Part shown: positions 9,101-15,623 of the stretch, piece by piece
How positions within the stretch are numbered: the stretch's first letter is position 1
How the letters are laid out: every line of letters begins with the position of its first letter
NCBI GenBank assembly: GCA_016790395.1
Contig: JAEUPH010000127.1
Location: forward strand, 1 to 32,399
From: Rubrivivax sp.
GTDB lineage: Bacteria > Pseudomonadota > Gammaproteobacteria > Burkholderiales > Burkholderiaceae_C
DNA length: 32,399 nt
Reading direction: 5' to 3'
Program-made: the position numbers and the translations under genes
Notes under the pieces: model-generated
The model's database searches: none
Told to the model about the DNA's origin: nothing
The model's input: only the letters and a program-made list of their open reading frames with translations

Positions 9101-9466
9101 CGCCAGCGCGAACACGGCCAGCTCGGCGCTGTCGCTCAACGGGGGCTGCCCGGTCGCCAGGGCCAGCAGGCCCCAGACCGCCCCATGGCCCAGGAAGGCC
9201 AGGCGATGCCGGCGCAGCCAGGCCTCGGCATGCGCCACGGCTTCGGTGTCGTGGTGCTGCGCAGCGCCGACGGCGGCCCGTGCGGCCAGCGCCAGCGCCA
9301 GCGCCGTGCACCAGGCGGCCGCCCACACCGGCTGCGACGCGCCGACCGCGAAGGCCAGCAGCGCACCCACGGCCAGGCTGGTGACCAGCGTGACGGGCAG
9401 GACCTTCAGATGAAGCCGGATGCGTTCGCGGCTGAGTGCCGCGCGCAGCTCCGCATCGGTGACCAT
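6167..9466 (-). CDS. Membrane-anchored multi-PAS hybrid sensor histidine kinase
   Basis: A 1099-aa hybrid kinase. About six hydrophobic segments (residues 20-180) form an uncharacterised membrane sensor, followed by a short coiled coil (about 185-228). Four PAS domains follow at about 228-340, 342-465, 466-587 and 588-712. HisKA comes next, with phospho-acceptor His739 in SHMSHELRTPMNAILGFGQ. The HATPase (about 840-955) keeps the N box NLLANAIKYN, DRGPGL and GTGIGLALS. The C-terminal receiver has Asp1029 in LLDMQLPE and the conserved Lys in YLTKP. All catalytic residues are present. The internal receiver implies a phosphorelay to an unlinked phosphotransfer protein or regulator. It is divergent from nikR, and its stop abuts the convergent patZ-like gene with no gap. 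The input signal is unknown. Confidence 0.92.
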   Translation of the reverse strand: MVTDAELRAALSRERIRLHLKVLPVTLVTSLAVGALLAFAVGASQPVWAAAWCTALALALAARAAVGAAQHHDTEAVAHAEAWLRRHRLAFLGHGAVWGLLALATGQPPLSDSAELAVFALAAITAGAFVHATFDLRASVAFAALPVLGMVLGALRAPGTQATAMWLLALVIVAVGVVGARRGQRTLGEAIRLRLAAQQRAEEARAQAERADGAYRQLDHQHQLMKDLLQNTRQGFWFIDTDARTTDLNPGMANLLGRPREDVLGRRAHEFVAPEALPELERELQQRARGELGHYEVSLLRPDGTRVHCLCQASPLRDADGRRIGSVGLWTDISERRRAEATLRGYELAVNSITEVVSVVDTDERYLLVNEAWTRYTGVPREQALGIPAVVAAPTVVAPERRRAVQDCVATGRVQVARIRDICEGHERLLETTYYPQTGDDGRVQTIAMVTRDITVAERQRTALEAREAAQRALLDAFPGHIARLDASFVFTFVNRRLAALLGLPPEDLVGRPVAEVLGPRRAARVQEAARRALAGETVDFEMHRVQRPGGPPVDLHVTLVRGSDPQTAATALYGFAVDITARKEAEGALRESEAELRALLAAFPGYITAVNRDNRYIYVSDRSAAVFGRPASDLIGLRVDEALPGERAMQVCAQLDRARAGWPSVAVRHYVDPADGRVIVMEITHVAGPLQADGRRTTYAFGVDITARHRAEEALIAARDEAERANRAKSEFLSHMSHELRTPMNAILGFGQLLQSDQRPPLAPQQQGWVEEILRGAGHLLELINEILDLGRIEAGEMKLDRVPVPLAPLLGEGLALVQGLAVSFGVPLRPLPEGLDGLAVQADRRRLKQVLLNLLANAIKYNRPGGDVLVAVQDEGSTLRLSVRDRGPGLTPQEQARLFQPFERLAASRSGIEGTGIGLALSRRLVQAMGGEIGVDSRPGEGSDFWLRLPRATPGAAMPALPAPRAPAPEPTAGLHTVLYIEDNEVNVALMAAMLERLPGVRLLSALHPHEGLKLAQQARPALVLLDMQLPEIDGFGVLARLRADPATQHVPVIAVSANALQGDIDAALAAGFDEYLTKPVPLDDLLATVRRRLGGG

Positions 9467-9567
9467 GTGGGGAGGCTCCCTCGCGCCGGGCCGGTGCCGG
9501 GCGCCTGCGACGCATTATTGGCTCTCGGGCGGCGCACAATCGACGCCAACTGTCCGGGGCCTGCTGC

Positions 9568-10032
9568 ATGGAACGCTTCACCATCTCGCTCGACGAACAC
9601 CTGGCCCACGCCTTCGACGAGTGGATCGCCGTGCGGGGCTACGCCAACCGTTCGGAGGCCGTGCGCGACCTCCTCCGCGCCGAGCTGGAACGCTCACGCC
9701 TGAAGGCGCCGGAAGGCCTGGACTGCGTGGCCAGCCTGTCCTACGTCTACAACCACCACGAGCGCGAGCTGGGCGAGCGCCTGACGCGCATGCACCATGC
9801 GCACCATGACCTGGTGCTGTCGGTGATGCACGTGCACCTGGACCATGAGCACTGCCTGGAGACCGTGCTGCTGCGCGGGCCGGCGGGCGGCGTGCAGGTG
9901 TTCGCCGACAGCGTCTGCGCCGAGCGCGGCGTGCACCACGGCAAGCTGAACCTCATCAGCGTGGAACTGCACCAGCACCACCACCACGGCGATCCGCGGC
10001 AGCCGCACGTGCACCTGAAGCCGGCCACCTGA
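9568..10032 (+). CDS. nikR: Nickel-responsive transcriptional regulator NikR
   Basis: A 154-aa ribbon-helix-helix repressor. The DNA-binding domain is residues 1-45 (MERFTISLDEHLAHAFDEWI, then NRSEAVRDLLR). The ACT-like nickel domain carries all four high-affinity ligands by alignment with E. coli NikR: His77, His88, His90 and Cys96 (HVHLDHEHC). The core is followed by a longer His-rich tail (HQHHHHGD) that could bind extra metal. No nickel transporter, hydrogenase or urease gene lies in the window, so its targets are elsewhere. I could not find a convincing E. coli-type dyad operator nearby. The 101-bp region shared with the divergent kinase contains AT-rich patches (ATTATTGG, CACAAT) that may hold promoters, but none is convincing. 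The MBL-fold gene begins 53 bp downstream. Confidence 0.93.
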   Translation: MERFTISLDEHLAHAFDEWIAVRGYANRSEAVRDLLRAELERSRLKAPEGLDCVASLSYVYNHHERELGERLTRMHHAHHDLVLSVMHVHLDHEHCLETVLLRGPAGGVQVFADSVCAERGVHHGKLNLISVELHQHHHHGDPRQPHVHLKPAT

Positions 10033-10075
10033 GCCTCGCCCTGCGCGCGCTAGCATGCGCCGAAACGCCCCGCAC

Positions 10076-10080
10076 AGGAG
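10076..10080 (+). promoter_or_regulatory. Ribosome-binding site of the MBL-fold gene
   Basis: AGGAG, 5 nt before the ATG at 10086. It supports that start for the first gene of the homogentisate operon. Confidence 0.6.
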
Positions 10081-10085
10081 ACACG

Positions 10086-11060
10086 ATGTCGAGCGCGCCG
10101 ACCACCCCGGGCAAGGCCTTCGCCAGCCAGGCCGACCTGCAGGAGAAGCAGGTCAGTTTCACGCAGCTGTCCCCGCACGCCTGGGCCTACACGGCCGAAG
10201 GCGACCCGAACACCGGCGTCGTGATCGGCGACGACGCCGTGATGGTCATCGACACCCAGGCCACGCCGGTGATGGCGCAGGACGTCATCCGCCGCATCCG
10301 CGAGGTCACCGACAAGCCCATCCGCTACGTGGTGCTGAGCCACTACCACGCGGTGCGCGTGCTGGGCGCTTCGGCCTATGCGCCCGAACAGGTCATCGCC
10401 AGCGAGGACACGCTCGCGCTCATCCGTGAACGCGGCGAACAGGACAAGGCCTCGGAGATCGGCCGCTTCCCGCGCCTGTTCCGCAACGTCGAGAGCGTGC
10501 CTGCAGGCCTGACCTGGCCGACGATCACCTTCACCGGCAAGATGACGCTGTGGCTGGGCAAGCTGGAGGTGCAGGTCCTGCAACTGGGCCGCGGCCACAC
10601 CAAGGGCGACACGGTGGTGTGGCTGCCGCAGGAGCGCACGCTCTTCAGCGGCGACCTCGTCGAGTACGACGCCACGCCCTACGCCGGCGACGCCTACTTC
10701 ACCGACTGGCCGCAGACCCTCGACAACGTGGCGGCGCTGCAGCCCATGGCCCTGGTGCCGGGCCGTGGTGCGGCGCTGAAGGGCGAAGCCCAGGTGGCCG
10801 CGGGCATCGAGGGCACGCGCAGCTTCATCCGCGACGTCTTCGGCGCCGTCAAGGCCGGTGCGCAGCAGGGGCGCGACCTGAAGGCGGTGTACCGCGAGAC
10901 CCTGGAGGCCGTGCGCCCGAAGTACGGCCACTGGGTGATCTTCGACCACTGCATGCCCTTCGACGTGACGCGCGCCTACGACGAGGCCACCGCGCACCGC
11001 GACCCCCGCATCTGGACGGCCGAGCGCGACATCGAGATGTGGAAGGCGCTGGAGTCCTGA
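10086..11060 (+). CDS. MBL-fold metallohydrolase-like protein with altered metal site
   Basis: A 324-aa metallo-beta-lactamase-fold protein and first gene of the homogentisate operon. The usual HxHxDH motif reads HYHAVR (residues 86-91). The first two His and the later His171 (RGHTKGD) and Asp190 (FSGDLVEYD) remain. The Asp and His of the second metal site are Val90 and Arg91, and the last His (normally in GHG) is Arg227 in VPGRGAAL. Zn1 ligands are therefore intact and most Zn2 ligands are lost. It either uses one metal, uses a different chemistry, or is not a hydrolase. It is preceded by AGGAG. The next gene starts 10 bp downstream, so co-transcription with the FAD monooxygenase is very likely. 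Its role in aromatic catabolism is not known to me. Confidence 0.85.
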   Translation: MSSAPTTPGKAFASQADLQEKQVSFTQLSPHAWAYTAEGDPNTGVVIGDDAVMVIDTQATPVMAQDVIRRIREVTDKPIRYVVLSHYHAVRVLGASAYAPEQVIASEDTLALIRERGEQDKASEIGRFPRLFRNVESVPAGLTWPTITFTGKMTLWLGKLEVQVLQLGRGHTKGDTVVWLPQERTLFSGDLVEYDATPYAGDAYFTDWPQTLDNVAALQPMALVPGRGAALKGEAQVAAGIEGTRSFIRDVFGAVKAGAQQGRDLKAVYRETLEAVRPKYGHWVIFDHCMPFDVTRAYDEATAHRDPRIWTAERDIEMWKALES

Positions 11061-11070
11061 GCCGTCGGCC

Positions 11071-12681
11071 ATGCTGAAGACCTACACCTGGCCGCGCTTC
11101 GCCTACCGGCCGGCGCCGCAGCCGCAACCCGCCGTGCCGCTGGTGGTGGTGGGTGCCGGGCCCGTGGGCCTGTGCGCAGCCATCGACGCCGCGCTGCGCG
11201 GCCAGCCCGTGGTGCTGCTGGACGAGGACGACACGGTGAGCATCGGCTCGCGCGGCGTCTGCTATGCCAAGCGCACGCTGGAGATCCTCGACCGCCTGGG
11301 CGTGGGTGACGCCGTCGTGGCCAAGGGCATCACCTGGAACGTCGGCCGCACCTTTCACCGCGACCGCGAGGTCTTCGCCTTCGACCTGCAGCCCGAACCC
11401 GGCCACCGACGGCCGGGCATGGTGAACCTGCAGCAGTACCACCTCGAGGAGATCCTGGTGAAGCGCGCGGCCGGGCTGCCGCTGATCGACCTGCGCTGGA
11501 AGCACCGGGTCACCCAGGTGCAGCCCGACGCCGACGGGGTCACCTTGCAGGTGGACACGCCCGACGGCCCCTACATGCTGCGCTGCGACTGGCTGGTGGT
11601 CGCCGACGGTGCGAAGAGCCCCATCCGCCGCCAGCTGGGCCTGGACATCGAGGGCAAGGTCTTCCAGGACCGTTTCCTCATCGCCGACGTGCTGCTGGAC
11701 GGCGAGCCCTTCGCCGCCGACCGCACCGAGCGACGCTTCTGGTTCGAGCCCCGCTTCCACGGCGGCCAGAGCGCGCTGATGCACCGCCAGGCCGACAAGG
11801 TGTGGCGGCTGGACTTCCAACTCGGCTGGGACGCCGACCCCGAGGCGGAGAAGCAGCCCGAGCGCGTGGCCCCGCGCGTGCGCGCCGCGCTGGACGGGCA
11901 GGGCATGGCGCAGCTGGGCTTCGAGCTGGAGTGGTGCAGCGTGTACACCTTCCAGTGCCGCCGCATGCAGCGCTTCCGCCACGACCGGCTGGTCTTCGTG
12001 GGCGACGCGGCGCACCAGGTCTCGCCCTTCGGCGCGCGGGGGGCCAACTCGGGCATCCAGGACACCGACAACCTGATGTGGAAGCTCGACCTCGTGCTGC
12101 GCGGCCTGGCCCCGCAGGCGCTGCTGGACAGCTACGACGCCGAGCGCGGCTACGCCGCCGACGAGAACCTGCTCAACAGCACGCGCAGCACCGACTTCAT
12201 GACGCCCAAGACACGCGCCAGCCGCGTGCTGCGCGACGCCGTGCTCTCGCTGGCGGCCGAGCAGCCCTTCGCGCGCGGGCTGGTCAACAGCGGGCGGCTG
12301 TCGGTGCCGGCCACGCTGGTGCAATCGCCGCTGAACACCCCGGATGAAGAGCCCTGGGACGGCTGGATGCTGCCCGGCGCGCCGGCCGACGACGCGCTGC
12401 TGCCCGGCCACGGCGGCCCGGACGGCTGGCTGCTCGAGCGCCTGCCGCCGCAGTTCGTGCTGCTGCTCTTCAGCGACGTCGCCGCGCCCGGGCCCGAGGC
12501 GCCGGTGCCGGTGCTGCGCCTGCCCGCCACGGGCCTGGCGGCGCAGCGTTTCGGGGCCCGCGAAGGCAGCTGCGTGCTGCTGCGGCCCGACCAGCACGTG
12601 GCCGCCCGCTGGCGCGCCTTCGACATCGACAAGCTGCGCGCCGCCCTGGCGCGCGCCACCGCCCAGGAGGTGCGCCCATGA
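11071..12681 (+). CDS. FAD-dependent aromatic monooxygenase, probable 3-hydroxyphenylacetate 6-hydroxylase large subunit
   Basis: A 536-aa flavoprotein of the PheA/TfdB/MhpA class (FAD_binding_3). The dinucleotide fold VVVGAGPVGLCAAIDAAL has G28, G30 and G33. The DG-like motif is in WLVVADGAKSPIRR, and the second FAD-binding GD motif VFVGDAAHQVSPFGARG is around Gly311-Asp312. The C-terminal thioredoxin-like region lies at about 400-530. Substrate cannot be read from sequence. Context is strong: the next gene is DUF2783, coupled by ATGA, followed by homogentisate dioxygenase. In Pseudomonas putida U, a flavoprotein plus a small coupling protein (MhaA/MhaB) makes homogentisate from 3-hydroxyphenylacetate. 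I infer the same reaction here. A phenol or hydroxyphenylpropionate hydroxylase is the alternative. Confidence 0.8.
   Translation: MLKTYTWPRFAYRPAPQPQPAVPLVVVGAGPVGLCAAIDAALRGQPVVLLDEDDTVSIGSRGVCYAKRTLEILDRLGVGDAVVAKGITWNVGRTFHRDREVFAFDLQPEPGHRRPGMVNLQQYHLEEILVKRAAGLPLIDLRWKHRVTQVQPDADGVTLQVDTPDGPYMLRCDWLVVADGAKSPIRRQLGLDIEGKVFQDRFLIADVLLDGEPFAADRTERRFWFEPRFHGGQSALMHRQADKVWRLDFQLGWDADPEAEKQPERVAPRVRAALDGQGMAQLGFELEWCSVYTFQCRRMQRFRHDRLVFVGDAAHQVSPFGARGANSGIQDTDNLMWKLDLVLRGLAPQALLDSYDAERGYAADENLLNSTRSTDFMTPKTRASRVLRDAVLSLAAEQPFARGLVNSGRLSVPATLVQSPLNTPDEEPWDGWMLPGAPADDALLPGHGGPDGWLLERLPPQFVLLLFSDVAAPGPEAPVPVLRLPATGLAAQRFGAREGSCVLLRPDQHVAARWRAFDIDKLRAALARATAQEVRP
12665..12670 (+). promoter_or_regulatory. 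Ribosome-binding site of the DUF2783 gene
   Basis: A full AGGAGG, 7 nt before the ATG at 12678, inside the end of the monooxygenase gene. It supports translation of the 82-aa protein as a real gene. Confidence 0.7.
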
Positions 12682-12926
12682 ACACGCTGAAGGTGCAGTC
12701 CAACTTCGGCCGGCCCGGCCAGCGCGAGCGCCAGGCCTACAGCGCCGGCGACAGCTTCTACGAGATGCTGGTCGACGGCCACCGCGGCCTCAGCGACGCG
12801 CAGAGCGAGCTGATGAGCGCGCGGCTCGTGCTGCTGCTGGCCAACCATGTCGGCGACCTGGACGTGCTGCGCCAGGCCATTGCCGCCGCCCGCGTGGGCG
12901 TGATCGACAAGGAGACCACCGCATGA
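12678..12926 (+). CDS. DUF2783 small protein, probable monooxygenase coupling protein
   Basis: An 82-aa soluble, mostly helical protein. The conserved core is DSFYEMLVDGHRGLSD followed by ARLVLLLANHVGDLDVLRQA (about residues 31-72), which I recognise as DUF2783. It is coupled on both sides by ATGA overlaps: its start overlaps the monooxygenase stop, and its stop overlaps the hmgA start. Both have good Shine-Dalgarno sequences. That packing argues for fixed stoichiometry with the flavoprotein. The small MhaB coupling protein of the P. putida 3-hydroxyphenylacetate 6-hydroxylase is the functional model I propose. That link is inference from position and size, not from a motif. Confidence 0.82.
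   Translation: MNTLKVQSNFGRPGQRERQAYSAGDSFYEMLVDGHRGLSDAQSELMSARLVLLLANHVGDLDVLRQAIAAARVGVIDKETTA
12909..12914 (+). promoter_or_regulatory. Ribosome-binding site deciding the hmgA start
   Basis: AAGGAG, 8 nt before the ATG at 12923. It rules out the long in-frame extension that reads back into the monooxygenase gene. Confidence 0.7.
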
Positions 12927-14215
12927 GCGAACCGTCCTACCTCGCCGGCTTCGGCAACCAGTTCCAGAGCGAGGCCGTGCCCGGCGCGCTGCCGCAGGGC
13001 CGCAACAGCCCGCAGCGCGCGCCGCTGGGCCTGTACGCCGAACTGCTCTCGGGCACCGCCTTCACCGCGCCGCGTGCCGAGAACCGCCGCACCTGGATGT
13101 ACCGCCGCCAGCCCAGCGTCGTGGCCGGCGCCTACGAGCCGCTGGCGCACGCCTTCTGGAAGACCGGCGCCGCCGAGGGCGAACAGCCTCCGCCCGACCC
13201 GCTGCGCTGGCACCCGGTGGCCGTGCCCGAGGCGCCGGCGGACTTCATCGACGGGCTGCGTACGGTGGTGGTGAACGGTGACGTGGAAGCGCAGAGCGGC
13301 CTGGGCATCCACCTCGTGCGCTGCAACCGCAGCATGGCGCGCGCCTGCGTGAACGCCGACGGCGAGATGCTGGTCATCCCGCAACAGGGCGCGCTGCACG
13401 TGACGACGGAGCTGGGCCGCCTGCACGTGGTGCCCGGCGAAGTGCTGCTGCTACCGCGCGGCCTGGCCTGGCGCATCGCGGTGGACGGGCCGACACGCGC
13501 TTATGTCTGCGAGAACTACGGCGCGCCCTTCCGCCTGCCCGAGCTGGGCCCCATCGGCAGCAACGGCCTGGCCAACCCGCGCGACTTCCTGGCGCCGGTG
13601 GCCGCCACCGACGACGACGTGGGCGCCTGCGACATCGTTCGCCGCTTCGGCGGCCGACTGTGGGCCACGCGCGCGAAGAGCTCGCCCTTCAACGTCGTGG
13701 CCTGGCACGGCAACCTGGCGCCGATGAAGTACGACACGGCGAAGTTCATGGTCATCGGCAGCATCAGCTACGACCACCCCGACCCCAGCATCTTCACCGT
13801 GCTCACCAGCCCCAGCGACACCGCCGGCGTGGCCAACTGCGACTTCGTGGCCTTCGCGCCGCGCTGGATGGTGATGGAAGACACCTTCCGCCCGCCCTGG
13901 TACCACCGCAATGTGATGGCCGAGTTCATGGGCCTGGTGCACGGCCAGTACGATGCCAAGCCCGAGGGCTTCCGGCCCGGCGGCATGAGCCTGCACAACA
14001 CGCACGTGCCGCACGGGCCGGACACCGACGCGTTCGACAAGGCCAGCAGCACGCCGCTGGCGCCGCACAAGCTGGACGACACCCTGGCCTTCATGCTGGA
14101 AAGCCGCTGGCGCATGAAGCCCACCGCCTGGGCCCTGCAGGGCGAGGGCGGGCAGGCACTGGACCGCGCCTACGCCGATTGCTGGGGCGGCCTGGCCGAC
14201 ACCTTCAAGCCCTGA
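12923..14215 (+). CDS. hmgA: Homogentisate 1,2-dioxygenase
   Basis: A 430-aa enzyme that opens the homogentisate ring to 4-maleylacetoacetate using Fe(II) and O2, in tyrosine/phenylalanine and hydroxyphenylacetate catabolism. The N-terminal signature is YLAGFGNQFQSEAVPGALPQ. The iron ligands align with constant offset to the human enzyme: His328 (PPWYHRN), Glu334 (AEFMG) and His364 (VPHGPD). The length is normal for the bacterial family (about 430-440 aa). The open frame continues far upstream, but the start is fixed at 12923 by the family N terminus, the AAGGAG site and the ATGA overlap with the DUF2783 gene. fahA follows after 4 bp. Confidence 0.97.
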   Translation: MSEPSYLAGFGNQFQSEAVPGALPQGRNSPQRAPLGLYAELLSGTAFTAPRAENRRTWMYRRQPSVVAGAYEPLAHAFWKTGAAEGEQPPPDPLRWHPVAVPEAPADFIDGLRTVVVNGDVEAQSGLGIHLVRCNRSMARACVNADGEMLVIPQQGALHVTTELGRLHVVPGEVLLLPRGLAWRIAVDGPTRAYVCENYGAPFRLPELGPIGSNGLANPRDFLAPVAATDDDVGACDIVRRFGGRLWATRAKSSPFNVVAWHGNLAPMKYDTAKFMVIGSISYDHPDPSIFTVLTSPSDTAGVANCDFVAFAPRWMVMEDTFRPPWYHRNVMAEFMGLVHGQYDAKPEGFRPGGMSLHNTHVPHGPDTDAFDKASSTPLAPHKLDDTLAFMLESRWRMKPTAWALQGEGGQALDRAYADCWGGLADTFKP

Positions 14216-14219
14216 GCCC

Positions 14220-15548
14220 ATGACCGAAGCCGCATCGCTGCTGGACGCCACGCACGACCCGAACCTGCGCAGCTGGGTGGCCAGCGCCAACGCGCCGGGC
14301 GCCGACTTCCCGATCCAGAACCTGCCGCTGGGCCGCTTCCGCCGCCGCGCAGCCGAAGGCGAGACGCCGCAGGCCCCGCGCGCCGGCGTGGCCATCGGCG
14401 ATCAGGTGCTCGACCTGAAGCTCGCCAGCGAGCAGTGCCCCTGGCTGGGCGACATCTACCCACTGCTGGCACCCCTGGCCGCGGGCGACATCGCCGGCTT
14501 CATGCGCATGGGGCGTCCGGCCTGGAAGGCGCTGCGCGTGGCGCTGTCGCAGGCGCTGGCCGAGGGCAGCGAACAGGGTCCCTTCCTGGAGATGTGCCTG
14601 GTGCCGCGCGCCGAGGTGCAGATGGCACTGCCCTGCCGCATCGGCGACTACACCGACTTCTTCACCGGCATCCACCACGCCCGCGCCGTGGGCGCGCTGT
14701 TCCGGCCCGACCAGCCGCTGATGCCGAACTACCAGCACGTGCCCATCGCGTACCACGGCCGGGCGTCCTCCATCGGCATCGGCGGCGCCGTCAGGCGCCC
14801 GCACGGGCAGACGCGAAGTTCCGACGGTCCGCCGCGATTCGGCCCCAGCCAGCGCCTGGACTACGAACTGGAGCTGGCCCTGTGGGTGGGCGCCGACAAC
14901 CCGCTGGGCACGCCGGTGGACATGGCGCACGCCGAAGACCGGCTCTTCGGCATCGGGCTGCTCAACGACTGGTCGGCGCGCGACATCCAGGCCTGGGAGT
15001 ACCAGCCGCTGGGGCCTTTTCTGGCCAAGAGCTTCGCCACGTCCGTGTCGCCGTGGATCGTCAGCCTGGACGCGCTGGCGCCCTTCCGTCGCCCCTGCAC
15101 GCGGCCCGAGGGCGACCCCGAGCCGCTGCCGCACCTGGACTCGGCCTGGAACCGCGCCGCCGGGGCCTTCGACATCCGGCTGGAGGTGTGGCTGCAGACC
15201 GCCGCCATGCGCGCTGCCAGGTTGAACCCGGTGCGGCTGTCGCACAGCAACATGCTGGACGCCTACTGGACGCCGGCGCAGATGGTGGCGCACCACACCA
15301 GCAACGGCTGCAACCTGCAGGTGGGCGACCTCCTGGGCACCGGCACGCTCAGCGGCCCGGGGCCGGGGCAGGGGGGCTCGCTGCTGGAGCTGAGCGCCGG
15401 TGGCAAGGCGCCGCTGACGCTGCCCGATGGCCAGACGCGCAGCTTCCTCGAAGACGGTGACACCGTGATCCTGCACGCCTACTGCGCCGCACCGGGCGCG
15501 GTGCGCATCGGCCTGGGCCAGCTCGCCGGCACCGTGATGCCGGCTTGA
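14220..15548 (+). CDS. fahA: Fumarylacetoacetase
   Basis: A 442-aa hydrolase splitting fumarylacetoacetate into fumarate and acetoacetate, the last step of homogentisate breakdown. The FAH signature DYTDFFTGIHHARAVGALFR contains Asp146 (metal ligand) and His153 (general base), matching human Asp126 and His133. The metal-binding ELELALWVG and the LLNDWSARDIQAWEYQPLGP and FLAKSFATSVSPW blocks are also intact. The N-terminal SH3-like domain is about residues 1-130. It lies 4 bp after hmgA. No maleylacetoacetate isomerase gene lies in the window, so the isomerisation needs a gene elsewhere or a glutathione-independent route. Confidence 0.97.
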   Translation: MTEAASLLDATHDPNLRSWVASANAPGADFPIQNLPLGRFRRRAAEGETPQAPRAGVAIGDQVLDLKLASEQCPWLGDIYPLLAPLAAGDIAGFMRMGRPAWKALRVALSQALAEGSEQGPFLEMCLVPRAEVQMALPCRIGDYTDFFTGIHHARAVGALFRPDQPLMPNYQHVPIAYHGRASSIGIGGAVRRPHGQTRSSDGPPRFGPSQRLDYELELALWVGADNPLGTPVDMAHAEDRLFGIGLLNDWSARDIQAWEYQPLGPFLAKSFATSVSPWIVSLDALAPFRRPCTRPEGDPEPLPHLDSAWNRAAGAFDIRLEVWLQTAAMRAARLNPVRLSHSNMLDAYWTPAQMVAHHTSNGCNLQVGDLLGTGTLSGPGPGQGGSLLELSAGGKAPLTLPDGQTRSFLEDGDTVILHAYCAAPGAVRIGLGQLAGTVMPA

Positions 15549-15552
15549 ACGC

Positions 15553-15580
15553 GAAAAGCGCCGCTGCGCGCCCGCTTCTC
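15553..15580 (+). terminator. Weak stem-loop after fahA, possible terminator
   Basis: GAAAAGCG (15553-15560) can pair with CGCTTCTC (15573-15580) with one mismatch, around a 12-nt GC-rich loop, just past the fahA stop. There is no U-run, so it is not a typical intrinsic terminator. It may be an mRNA 3' structure or chance. Confidence 0.25.
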
Positions 15581-15623
15581 CGCACCTGACGCCGGGCCGG
15601 GGTCGCCAGAATCGGCAGCGACC

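Noticed and set aside
9467-9567. A NikR-type dyad operator or sigma-70 promoter in the kinase-nikR gap
   Set aside because: AT-rich patches exist (ATTATTGG, CACAAT), but -35/-10 spacing is wrong and no NikR-like inverted repeat could be built.
6311-9703. A 1130-codon open frame on the plus strand opposite the hybrid kinase
   Set aside because: It is an antisense shadow of a high-GC gene. It is rich in Arg, Gln, His and Gly with no domain, while the minus strand encodes a complete kinase.
12344-12922. N-terminal extension of hmgA by 193 codons
   Set aside because: The family N terminus, an AAGGAG site and the ATGA overlap place the start at 12923. The extension lies in the monooxygenase and DUF2783 genes.
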